From the NCBI GenBank assembly GCA_024707255.1, contig JANQAC010000002.1, positions 1,668,001-1,732,000 of the forward strand: a stretch of 64,000 nt of DNA, in the 5' to 3' direction. This document shows positions 56,619 through 64,000 of this stretch, piece by piece. Within the stretch, counting starts at the first letter, position 1, and every line of letters starts with the position of its first letter. The notes beneath the pieces are model-generated. The model had not been told where the DNA came from. It made no database searches and saw only the letters and a list, made by a program, of their open reading frames with translations. The DNA comes from Asticcacaulis sp. GTDB taxonomy: Bacteria > Pseudomonadota > Alphaproteobacteria > Caulobacterales > Caulobacteraceae. A program made the position numbers and the translations under genes.

Positions 56619-57754
56619 TTAACCTTTCGGCTTGCGGTGATAGCCGTTGGCAACGAACGGCAGAGAGACGATTTCGGCGGCGTAAGGCTTGCCGCGGGTT
56701 TCCAGTTTCAGCTTCGTGCCGATGGCCGACGACGCCGGCGGTACATATCCCATAGCGATCGAGTAGCCGAGGCTTGGCGAGGGCACACCGGAGGTGACGA
56801 TACCCAGCTCGGCGCCTTCTTCGCTGAGAATTTTCGCGCCTTCGCGGGCGGGCGGGCCTTCGAGCACACGAATGGCGACGCGGACGCGGTCCAGTTGGCC
56901 GTCCAGTTGTGCGCGCAGGCGGTCGATGCCCTTGATATCGCCACGCGCCAGGCGCGACTTGTTCATAGCGAAACCGAGATTGGCCTCGGCCAGGGTATAA
57001 CCGGCGCCCATTTCGTGACCATAGAGCGGCATACCGGCTTCGAGACGCAAGGAATCGCGGGCGCCAAGACCGATCGGCTTCACGATGGGGTTCGACAGCA
57101 GTTCGTCCCACAGGTCGCCGACGCGCGCGGCCGGGAAGCTGATCTCGAAACCGTCCTCGCCGGTATAGCCGGAGCGCGAGATATAGGCGACCTCGCCGAG
57201 CAACTGGAAGGTGCCGCATTCCATGAAATACATCTCAGTGGCGGCCGGGCAGAGTCCCTTCATCACGTCCTTGGCCTTGGGGCCTTGCAGGGCGAGCAGG
57301 GCGCGATCACTCAGGACTTCGAATTCGACATCAGCGCCGGTTTCGTCATCGGCAATAAAATCGGCGATGATATCGAAATCCTGCTCCTTGCAGGCGGCGT
57401 TGACCACCAGCATGAAGCCTTCGGCGAAGGGGCGCGAGACCATCCAGTCATCGAGAATGCCGCCCTCTTCATTGAGCAGCAGCGAGTACTTCTGTTTGCC
57501 CTGAGGGAGGATGGCGAAATCGGTCGGGGTCAGGGCTTCGAGTACGGCAATGGCGCCCTCGCCGCTCAGGCGCGCCTGGCCCATGTGCGAGACATCGAAC
57601 AGGCCGGCCTCGGCGCGGGTCCACTTGTGCTCGGCCAGCACGCCCTCATATTTGACGGGCATGTTATAGCCGGCAAAGGGCACCATCTGGCCGCCCAGCG
57701 CGACATGCTGGTCATAGAGGGGGTGAATTGGAGTTCGGAATCGGAGTCGGACAT
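56619..57754 (-). CDS. gcvT: Aminomethyltransferase (T protein; frame break at 57719-57723)
   Basis: About 378 residues when joined. The ATG at 57754 gives [12 protein letters not shown], then continues [20 protein letters not shown] if the minus-strand C5 run (57719-57723) is C6. In the observed sequence the body is only open from a GTG at 57764, with an unusual N-terminus. Folate-domain motifs: [14 protein letters not shown] near 55, [14 protein letters not shown] and [13 protein letters not shown]. It transfers the methylene unit to tetrahydrofolate. It is the first gene after the riboswitch. Confidence 0.92.
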
Positions 57755-57802
57755 ATGGCTTCACTCAAAACAGGGGTGACGGTTCGGTCGTTCTGCGCCC
57801 CC

Positions 57803-57974
57803 GCTGTCCTTTTGACCTGAGAGATTTAGGCGCTATTTACGCCGTTGCTCCGTCGGTGGGATGTCGAGCATCCACTTTCCAGCGTTTGAGTTATCCTACG
57901 GTCCGTGAGCCTGAGCGTTTCCGGGGCGGTTGCGCCTTCGGCGGTGTAACCGAAGCTACACTCTCTCCCGTAGG
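57803..57974 (-). promoter_or_regulatory. Tandem glycine riboswitch
   Basis: On the minus strand, aptamer 1 (57974-57895) is closed by CCTACGG/CCGTAGG and has GGGAGAGAG, CCGCCGAAGGCGCAA and GGAAACGCTCAGGC-type core. Aptamer 2 (57883-57803) is closed by GCTG/CAGC and has CCGACGGAGCAA and AATCTCTCAGGTCAAAAGGA, the classic glycine motif. It lies about 50 bases before gcvT. Family knowledge: glycine binding switches on the gcv operon. The remainder of the 424-base region (57975-58178) shows nothing else identifiable. Confidence 0.93.
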
Positions 57975-58178
57975 GGTGTTTCGCTTGTGCGTTAGGCCGG
58001 ATTAAGAGTCAAGACGTAAGAATACAAACTATCTATCCCCACTTCACTAGCTGTGAATGGCCTTAAGTGGACAGCTGTGTAACTGACAGAATTAGCCCTT
58101 GCGCGTTTTATCGAATCGCGCACCTATAACCTTTCTCTCTTCACATGAACTCCTTGATTTTTTAAGCAGGAGTCTGTC

Positions 58179-58340
58179 ATGAATTTGAGTGTTCCCCCTG
58201 AAAACGAAAAAAACCATGTAACTATCGGCTTTGGCAGGTGGTTCCAGGGAATGGCTAATGGAAAATACGCGATTAATGCACTGGTTTTGATAGCCGCAAT
58301 GGCTTTTGGGACCATACTTGTTTGGAAACTGCTCGGCTAA
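58179..58340 (+). CDS. Small single-helix membrane protein (53 aa)
   Basis: A 53-residue reading frame with AGGAG six bases before the ATG, a strong start signal. The N-terminus is polar (MNLSVPPENEKNHVTIGFGR) and the C-terminal half is one transmembrane helix (ALVLIAAMAFGTILVWKLLG). The nucleotide composition is AT-rich. The stop overlaps that of the convergent gene 58337-58771. No family recognised. Confidence 0.6.
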   Translation: MNLSVPPENEKNHVTIGFGRWFQGMANGKYAINALVLIAAMAFGTILVWKLLG

Positions 58341-58771
58341 TGCAGCCAATGCACCAACCAAAACACTAGCAGCGCCGCAATCCCGATCACTAGTCCGGCC
58401 AGAACCAGCATCACCGTCAGGCTGGTCAGTTTTTGCGTCAGGGGTATCGGCTCGTAACTATAAGCATCCGCCGGCCAGACCTTGCTTTTGGCCAGCGCCT
58501 TCAGTTCACCAACCGTGAAATCCCGATAGACCAGGCACTTGTCCGGCCACAGCCACCAGAAAGGCGAGACCTTCTGTTCCGCCGGCGGCTTGACACCATG
58601 TATGGCCAGCAGGGTCAGCATGTCGTCGATATAGAAGTCGATCGTGGCATTATCATCGAGATCGCCCAGCACCCAGGCATCATCGCCGCGCGCCTTGAAA
58701 GCCGCCAGGCATTCCGGCGACAGGCGAGTTTCCAGCAGGTCATACAGGCCCTTCTCAAGCGGTTTAACCAT
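58337..58771 (-). CDS. Membrane-anchored protein of unknown function
   Basis: A 144-residue protein. The N-terminal domain of about 100 residues is acidic (DAWVLGDLDDNATIDFYIDD, MLTLLAIHGVKPPAEQK) and includes WWLWPDKCLVYRDFTVGELK. A single C-terminal transmembrane helix (LTVMLVLAGLVIGIAALLVF) anchors it. It overlaps the NYN gene by eight bases, so they are probably co-expressed. No family recognised. Confidence 0.68.
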   Translation of the reverse strand: MVKPLEKGLYDLLETRLSPECLAAFKARGDDAWVLGDLDDNATIDFYIDDMLTLLAIHGVKPPAEQKVSPFWWLWPDKCLVYRDFTVGELKALAKSKVWPADAYSYEPIPLTQKLTSLTVMLVLAGLVIGIAALLVFWLVHWLH

Positions 58772-59495
58772 TATTGACGATAAGCTTCAGATGACTTTTG
58801 ACGCGCACCTGCGGCGGGTCATAGAGTTCCGGCCGTGGCACCACTTCCTTCCGCCCCAGGAAACGGTGTTTGTATTTCGCCATTTCCGGCAAGAGCGACG
58901 CCTCCAGGTGGTGGGTTTGGATCTCGACGCATTCATCGGCGATGCGTTCGATGTGGCGATTATGATAGCGTCCCGGCGGTGTGACAAGCACCAGTTTTTT
59001 CTTGGGAAACCGCTCTTTCAGATACCGCGCCGTGGCGGCGTGGTCGCCGTCCGCCGTCACCAGGTAGCAGACATCGAACAGATCGTCCTCGGCATCGGCG
59101 GCGATGGAGAGCGCCAAATTGACGTCGCCCTGTTTCTCAACCGATATCTGCCACTTGTGCCCGCAACTGTTGCAGCCATCCATGGCGTGGATGAAGTGGC
59201 CCATACGGCAGATCACACCCTGCCCTTGCAGCGCCTTCATGTAATCCTCGTGGCGTTGCAGCTTGGAACGGCTGGTCGGCGAGAAGGCCGAGCACCACAC
59301 CACGCGCTTCACGACCTCGGACTTCGGCGCGATGGCGCGGCCTAAAGCCTTTAGATTCAGCCATTTGAGATAGGGGCGCTTGTAAGCATCGACAGCGTGA
59401 TAAAGGTTGAAGCCGTCATAATAAAAGGCGGCACGCTTGCGGAAGAAGGGCAAGGACCAGCCGCCTCCCGAACCTGTCTCCCGCCCTTTAGACAT
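58764..59495 (-). CDS. NYN-domain (LabA/DUF88-like) protein
   Basis: A 243-residue protein from ATG 59495. NYN (PIN-like) nuclease fold motifs: RAAFYYDGFNLYHAVDAYKR near 25 with the first Asp, EKQGDVNLALSIAADAEDDL near 120, and CYLVTADGDHAATARYLKER near 145. A CNSCGHKW zinc-knuckle-like pair lies near 110. Family members are predicted metal-dependent RNases; the substrate is unknown. It is coupled to the membrane protein downstream. Confidence 0.85.
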   Translation of the reverse strand: MSKGRETGSGGGWSLPFFRKRAAFYYDGFNLYHAVDAYKRPYLKWLNLKALGRAIAPKSEVVKRVVWCSAFSPTSRSKLQRHEDYMKALQGQGVICRMGHFIHAMDGCNSCGHKWQISVEKQGDVNLALSIAADAEDDLFDVCYLVTADGDHAATARYLKERFPKKKLVLVTPPGRYHNRHIERIADECVEIQTHHLEASLLPEMAKYKHRFLGRKEVVPRPELYDPPQVRVKSHLKLIVNNG

Positions 59496-59596
59496 ACTCA
59501 AGCCCACCAGTTAACGTCTTGGTAACAATAAACCTCAGTTACGGGCGTTTGTCAGCAGGTTTGTGTTGAGAAGGGGAAAGAGAAAGCAGGAAGCCC

Positions 59597-59655
59597 CACC
59601 ACCAACGCGCGAGCGCGCGTCGGTCCCCCTCCCCGACAAGTCGGGGAGGTATAAA
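59597..59655. repeat. Partial CCTCCCC palindromic repeat
   Basis: CCTCCCCGAC-AA-GTCGGGGAGG (59628-59649) is a perfect palindrome, preceded by a CGCGCGAGCGCGCG tract. It resembles one end of the element at 5686-5839. It lies in the argS-NYN intergenic space. Confidence 0.6.
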
Positions 59656-59672
59656 AGAGGACGTGTCCATGC

Positions 59673-61508
59673 TCACATTTGTTCAGGCGCGCTGAGGCCC
59701 ATCAGGTCGAGGCCCAGTTCGAGCTGGCGCAGGGTCAGGCTGACCAGTCCCAGGCGCGAGGCCTTGAGCGCGGCGTCTTCTCCCACCAGAACCGAGCAAC
59801 TGGCATAGAATTTCGAGAAACCCTGCGCCAGGCGATAGACATGGTCCGCGAGAATGTTCGGCGCACGCTTGAGATAGGTTTCCTTCAGCGCGTTATCGAA
59901 GCCATCGAGCAGCAGGACCAGTTCGCGTTCGGCCGGCTCGGTCACGGTGATTAGGCCGGCCGCCAGCCCCTGCTCGCCGGCTTTACGCAGGATCGATTTC
60001 ATCCGGACCGCCTGATAGAGCAGGTAAGGCCCGGTCTTGCCCTCGAAGCTCATGAAACGGTCGAGATCGAAGATATAGTTGGTCAGGCGGTGATTGCTCA
60101 GTTCAGCGAATTTCAGCGCCGCCACGGCCACCTTGTGCGCGGTATCGGCAAAGGCGGCTTCGGAAAGCCCCTCCCCCAGACCGGCCTCATGCAGGCGGGC
60201 ATTGGCTTTTTCGACCGCCTGGCTGATCAGGTCGCCCAGCTTGAGCGTGCCGCCATCGCGGGTCTTGAAGGGGGTGCCGTCCGGGCCGTTGACCGTGCCG
60301 TTGGCGGCGTGCTCAAGTTGGCCCTCCTGCGCATAACCGGCGAGATAGGCCGTGCGGAAAACCTGCTCGAAATGCTCGGCCTGGCGCTGATCAACAATAT
60401 AAAGGCTGAGATCGGGCCCGAATTCCTTCTGGCGCTGCACGATGGTGGCGACATCCGTGGTGCCATACATGGCCGAGCCTTCGGAAGAGACGGCCAGCAA
60501 GGGTGGCGGGCTGGGCACTTCGACCACCGAGCCATCCTCCAGCTTCTTCTTGCGGGTTTCGCCGGGGCGCGCGACGTGAACCACCTGCGCCCCATTGTCC
60601 TCGACCAGCAGCCCCTTGGCCTTCAGATCGGCGATCATCGGCTCGACATACGGGTCAGCGTCGGATTCGCCGTACCACAGGTCAAATTCAACGCCGAGCG
60701 CCGCATAGTCACGCTTCAGGGCTTCGCGGCTGACCACCACGAAATGCTGCCACAGGGCGCGATAGCCCGGCCGGCCGTCCTGTAATTCCTTGGTCGCCTT
60801 GCGCGCCGCCGCCAGGAAGTCCGCGTCCTTCGCCTTGATGCGCGCGCTCGATTTCGGGTAGATCCGGCCGAGATCCGCCAGGGTCACCGGCGACTCTTCC
60901 GGATAAGGCCCGGTATAGGCCCCATCGAAATAAGGCAGGTCCGGCTGTTCCTCGGAGAGCCCAACGATCAGTTGCCCCATTTGCAACCCCCAGTCGCCGA
61001 AATGGGCATCGCCTATGACCTCGTCACCGAGAAACCGTAGGGTACGCTTGAGGCTTTCGCCGATCACCGCCGTGCGCAGGTGGCCGATGTGCATTTCCTT
61101 GGCGACATTGGGACCGCCGAAATCGATCATCACCTTGCGCTTTTGCGCCACCTTTGGCGCACCGATGCGAGGATCGCCTGCCAGGGCATTGGCGCGATCC
61201 GACAAGGCGTCGTGCGACAGGGTGAAATTGAGGAAGCCCGGCCCGGCGATTTCAAGCTTTTCCAGGCGCACATCGCCATCGAAATGCGACACGATCTTCG
61301 TCGCCACCTCGCGCGGATTGGCCTTGGCGGCCTTGGCCACGGCGAGCGCGCCATTGCACTGGAAATCGGCCAGGTCGGGGCGATCCGAAGCGTTCACGCG
61401 GCCGGCCGAGGCATCAAAACCTTCCGCCACAAAGGCAGAGGCGGTGCTGGCACTCAGTTCGGTCTTGAAGTCATGGGACTCGATGAAGGCTTCGGTAAAG
61501 GCAGGCAT
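59673..61508 (-). CDS. argS: Arginyl-tRNA synthetase
   Basis: A 611-residue class I synthetase from ATG 61508 ([14 protein letters not shown]). The HIGH motif is [20 protein letters not shown] near 135. A KMSKS equivalent is degenerate ([17 protein letters not shown] near 385), as in many ArgRS. The C-terminal DALR domain ends [16 protein letters not shown]. An N-terminal Add-1 domain precedes the catalytic core. Confidence 0.96.
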   Translation of the reverse strand: MPAFTEAFIESHDFKTELSASTASAFVAEGFDASAGRVNASDRPDLADFQCNGALAVAKAAKANPREVATKIVSHFDGDVRLEKLEIAGPGFLNFTLSHDALSDRANALAGDPRIGAPKVAQKRKVMIDFGGPNVAKEMHIGHLRTAVIGESLKRTLRFLGDEVIGDAHFGDWGLQMGQLIVGLSEEQPDLPYFDGAYTGPYPEESPVTLADLGRIYPKSSARIKAKDADFLAAARKATKELQDGRPGYRALWQHFVVVSREALKRDYAALGVEFDLWYGESDADPYVEPMIADLKAKGLLVEDNGAQVVHVARPGETRKKKLEDGSVVEVPSPPPLLAVSSEGSAMYGTTDVATIVQRQKEFGPDLSLYIVDQRQAEHFEQVFRTAYLAGYAQEGQLEHAANGTVNGPDGTPFKTRDGGTLKLGDLISQAVEKANARLHEAGLGEGLSEAAFADTAHKVAVAALKFAELSNHRLTNYIFDLDRFMSFEGKTGPYLLYQAVRMKSILRKAGEQGLAAGLITVTEPAERELVLLLDGFDNALKETYLKRAPNILADHVYRLAQGFSKFYASCSVLVGEDAALKASRLGLVSLTLRQLELGLDLMGLSAPEQM

Positions 61509-61569
61509 GGCGGTATCCGGGGAAAAACTTCCGCCGTAATAGGGTCTCACCGCACCTAAAACAAGAACC

Positions 61570-62253
61570 TTATTCGGCTGGCTTCTGCTCGACAGGCGAG
61601 ACATAGCGGAAATGCTTGCCTTCACGGTTGAACTCGGCCATTTGCGGCGTCACATCGAATCCGATCAGCACCTCGAAATTCGAGCCGGAGATCGTGATGT
61701 CCTTGCGCGGGATATAGATACCTTCCAGGCGCGTATTGACATCCACCCGCTGCTGACCTTCGGCGAAGGTGACCGGCAGCTCAAATTCCTGCTTGGCCAG
61801 GACGGTCTTGTCGCGCTCGGTGACGGCAATCCAGTAATGATAGACATTGGTCTGGCCCTCCGCCTGCGGCCCGCGGCCGAGCGAGAAGCTGATATCCATG
61901 CCAACCTGGATCGGATCCGTGCCCTCATAGGCGCATTCCGACTGGATACCGTTGATTTCGCCGGTCCACATGGCAGCGGCGGTCGTCTGCACATCATTTT
62001 TGAACTGGTGGTAGCGCGCGGCATCATAAAGCACCTTGACGTAAGGGCACGCCCCCTCGGCCTTGCGTTTTTTCAGATTCAGCGAGCGGTTTCCCCACTC
62101 CTCGTCCTTTTTCTGCCGGTCGGCCGCAGCCTGCTGGTCATCGTCGGCGCCGCCACCGCGTCCGCCCATCTGCGCCATGGCGGCACCGGCTGAACCACTA
62201 AGGAGCACACCCAGGCAAACCCCGGCCCAAATACGGCGCATAACAACTGACAT
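61570..62253 (-). CDS. Exported protein of unknown function
   Basis: A 227-residue protein from ATG 62253 (ATG 62241 is an alternative). It has a signal peptide ([20 protein letters not shown]), a Gly/Asp-rich linker ([14 protein letters not shown]), and a conserved-looking beta domain ([57 protein letters not shown]). Probably periplasmic. The family is not recognised; similar proteins occur in Caulobacterales, from memory. Confidence 0.7.
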   Translation of the reverse strand: MSVVMRRIWAGVCLGVLLSGSAGAAMAQMGGRGGGADDDQQAAADRQKKDEEWGNRSLNLKKRKAEGACPYVKVLYDAARYHQFKNDVQTTAAAMWTGEINGIQSECAYEGTDPIQVGMDISFSLGRGPQAEGQTNVYHYWIAVTERDKTVLAKQEFELPVTFAEGQQRVDVNTRLEGIYIPRKDITISGSNFEVLIGFDVTPQMAEFNREGKHFRYVSPVEQKPAE

Positions 62254-62421
62254 AGGCGTGAAGTTCCCCAACAGCGAATAAGATGGATGAAGCGGCTTTT
62301 AAGCGAAGCGCATCCTTAACGGATGTGTAGCGTCTTGAAATCACTTTTCAAAGGGTTTTATGGAGGACTTGCGGCCAAAGTGCGGCGGACGGGCTTCACC
62401 ATTGATATGCCCTCAAGCCGG

Positions 62422-62488
62422 GCGGGCTTCCTCGCATCAGGCTCGGGCGGGCAGTCGCCCTTGCCAACGATTGCTTTGCAATAGTTGG
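62422..62488 (+). ncRNA. Structured 5' leader element upstream of ispH (copy 2)
   Basis: The three-hairpin plan of 4678-4738 recurs. H1: GCGGG 62422-62426 with CTCGC 62431-62435 (one G-T pair), loop CTTC. H2: GGC+GGGC with GCCC+TT+GCC (62446-62465), loop AGTC. H3: CCAAC-G-ATTGC 62464-62474 with GCAAT-A-GTTGG 62478-62488. Linker GGCTCG and the TT bulge are conserved. The stems differ by compensatory changes. It ends 44 bases before the ispH ATG. Confidence 0.6.
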
Positions 62489-62532
62489 AGACGCATATTC
62501 CCAAATCCGCCGAAAAGACTTATGTGAGCCCT

Positions 62533-63480
62533 ATGAATTCCGCTGTCCGCCCCCTTAAGGTCTATCTCGCCACGCCGCGCGGCTTCTGCGCCGGCGTCGA
62601 CCGCGCCATCCAGATCGTCGAGCGCGCCATCGAGCGCTATGGCGCGCCGGTCTATGTCCGCCACGAGATCGTCCACAACAAGCATGTGGTGGACCGCCTG
62701 AAGGGCCTGGGCGCCGTGTTCGTCAAGGAACTGGATCAGTGCCCGCCGGATCGTCCGGTGGTCTTTTCGGCCCACGGTGTGCCCAAATCGGTGCCCGCTG
62801 ATGCGCAAAACCGCCAGATGTTCTATCTCGACGCCACCTGCCCGCTGGTTTCCAAGGTCCACGTCGAGGCCGAACGTCACCATAATGAGGGCCGCGAGAT
62901 CATCCTGATCGGCCATGCCGGCCACCCTGAAGTCATCGGCACCATGGGGCAACTGCCCGAAGGGACCGTGAAACTGATCGAAACGGTCGAGCAGGCCCTC
63001 GAATTTACACCGGTCGATCCGGATAACCTGGCCTTTGTTACCCAGACCACGCTTTCGGTCGATGATACCGCAGAGATCGTCGGCGCCCTGAAGGCGCGCT
63101 TCCCGCAGATCAAGGTGCCGCACAAGGAAGATATCTGCTATGCCACCACCAACCGCCAGGAAGCGGTCAAGCAGGTCTCGGCCGATTGCGACCTGGTGCT
63201 GGTCATCGGCTCGGCCAAATCATCCAACTCCCAACGCCTGGTTGAGGTGGCCCTGCGTGGCGGCGCCAAGGCCGCGTATCTGGTTGACGATGCCAGCCAT
63301 GTCGACTGGTCATGGTTCGACGGCGTTGATACGCTCGGCGTTTCCGCCGGGGCATCGGCGCCGGAAAACCTTATAGAGGAACTGATCGCTGCCGTTTCCG
63401 CCCGCTTCGATGCCGAGGTGATTGAGAGCAACGGCGTGCGCGAGACGGTCACCTTCAAGCTGCCGAAAGCCGTCGCCTGA
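62533..63480 (+). CDS. ispH: 4-hydroxy-3-methylbut-2-enyl diphosphate reductase
   Basis: A 315-residue [4Fe-4S] enzyme of the MEP pathway, making IPP and DMAPP. Cluster cysteines: [20 protein letters not shown] near 14, [20 protein letters not shown] near 105, and [15 protein letters not shown] near 202. Other motifs: [13 protein letters not shown] and [11 protein letters not shown]. The start at ATG 62533 is chosen; in-frame GTG 62524 and TTG 62485 exist, the latter inside the leader element. Confidence 0.95.
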   Translation: MNSAVRPLKVYLATPRGFCAGVDRAIQIVERAIERYGAPVYVRHEIVHNKHVVDRLKGLGAVFVKELDQCPPDRPVVFSAHGVPKSVPADAQNRQMFYLDATCPLVSKVHVEAERHHNEGREIILIGHAGHPEVIGTMGQLPEGTVKLIETVEQALEFTPVDPDNLAFVTQTTLSVDDTAEIVGALKARFPQIKVPHKEDICYATTNRQEAVKQVSADCDLVLVIGSAKSSNSQRLVEVALRGGAKAAYLVDDASHVDWSWFDGVDTLGVSAGASAPENLIEELIAAVSARFDAEVIESNGVRETVTFKLPKAVA

Positions 63481-63482
63481 GC

Positions 63483-63935
63483 ATGACTGAACGCGCGCAC
63501 GTCACCCTCTATACGGATGGCGCCTGCAAGGGCAATCCCGGCCCCGGCGGCTGGGGCTGCATCCTGATGTCCGGCCTGCACGAGAAGGAACTCTACGGCT
63601 ACGACCCCAGCACCACCAACAATCGCATGGAGCTGATGGCGGCTATCGCCGGTCTGGAAGCCCTGAAAAAGCCGTGCGACGTGAAGCTTTATATCGACAG
63701 CCAGTATGTGCTGAAGGGCATGACCGAGTGGATCAGGGGCTGGAAGGCGCGCGGCTGGAAGACGGCCGACAAGAAGCCGGTGAAAAATGATGATCTGTGG
63801 ATCCGGCTCGATGCCGCCGCAAAGCCGCACAAGATCAAGTGGATCTGGGTCAAGGGCCACGCCGGCAACGAACTGAACGAACGCGCCGATCAACTGGCCA
63901 ACAAGGGCATAGAGGAAGCGCGCGCCCGCGCCTGA
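63483..63935 (+). CDS. rnhA: Ribonuclease HI
   Basis: A 150-residue RNase H1 degrading RNA in RNA-DNA hybrids. Active-site residues: [17 protein letters not shown] near 9 (Asp), [10 protein letters not shown] near 47 (Glu), [16 protein letters not shown] near 69 (Asp) and [18 protein letters not shown] near 121-135 (His, Asp). Two bases after ispH, so co-transcribed. Confidence 0.96.
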   Translation: MTERAHVTLYTDGACKGNPGPGGWGCILMSGLHEKELYGYDPSTTNNRMELMAAIAGLEALKKPCDVKLYIDSQYVLKGMTEWIRGWKARGWKTADKKPVKNDDLWIRLDAAAKPHKIKWIWVKGHAGNELNERADQLANKGIEEARARA

Positions 63936-64000
63936 TTTATTTCCTGATCTTTAACCTCCGTTAGCCCTGTCATGGCATGATGGCCTTGGACAGAATGTCA

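Overview
This window looks like part of an alphaproteobacterial chromosome from the Caulobacterales, most likely Caulobacteraceae and possibly Asticcacaulis-like; the genus is inference. The evidence is a GC-rich coding bias, a CcrM GANTC methyltransferase next to rnhB with GANTC sites and a CtrA-type TTAA-N7-TTAA box in its leader, a petABC bc1 operon, an F0 ATP synthase operon separate from F1, a tandem glycine riboswitch before gcvTHPAPB, and the neighbourhoods lgt-NDUFAF7-pgeF, rplY-pth-ychF and mutY-DUF721-DsbA-smc.

Layout. 1-2.8 kb: a TonB-dependent receptor (cut by the window edge) divergent from a beta-propeller phytase lipoprotein. 2.8-4.5 kb: proC, YbjN and a UbiK-like gene. 4.7-11.5 kb: lgt, an NDUFAF7-type methyltransferase, pgeF, prs and envelope proteins of unknown role. 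11.6-15.8 kb: rplY, an IS110-family element with a structured non-coding end, pth, a DUF6289-like gene and ychF. 16-20 kb: petABC. 20-26.8 kb: trmL, hemN and hemF, a CPBP protease, a glutamine amidotransferase, a CCA-adding-type enzyme and a GNAT enzyme. 26.9-32.6 kb: enoyl-CoA hydratase, LysR and a divergent MFS pump, then a five-repeat cysteine-rich exported protein and a lipoprotein. 32.7-39.7 kb: dihydroorotase, GT9, ygfZ, tag, two DUF805 genes, rnhB and ccrM. 39.8-47 kb: mutY, DUF721, three DsbA-like proteins and smc. 47-50.5 kb: an AT-rich orphan gene and atpI-B-E-F'-F. 50.5-53.1 kb: a CDF transporter and three paralogous small membrane proteins. 53.2-58 kb: the glycine cleavage operon under its riboswitch. 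58.2-64 kb: a 53-residue membrane protein, a NYN-domain protein, argS, ispH and rnhA.

Two themes stand out. First, ten otherwise well-conserved genes carry single-base frame breaks, six of them at homopolymers (pth, GNAT, third DsbA, atpI, CDF, gcvT). Since ychF, ccrM, atpF and gcvT are included, sequence error in a draft assembly is a better explanation than mass pseudogenisation. These genes are annotated as single CDS with the break noted.

Second, the intergenic DNA is rich in structure. A three-hairpin element with covarying stems lies before both lgt and ispH. A 154-bp element with identical 25-bp terminal inverted repeats separates lgt from its partner. Large imperfect palindromes lie after petC, before pth and before pyrC. 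The IS110 element carries a candidate bridge RNA and sits beside one of these palindromes. No tRNA, rRNA or CRISPR array was recognised.
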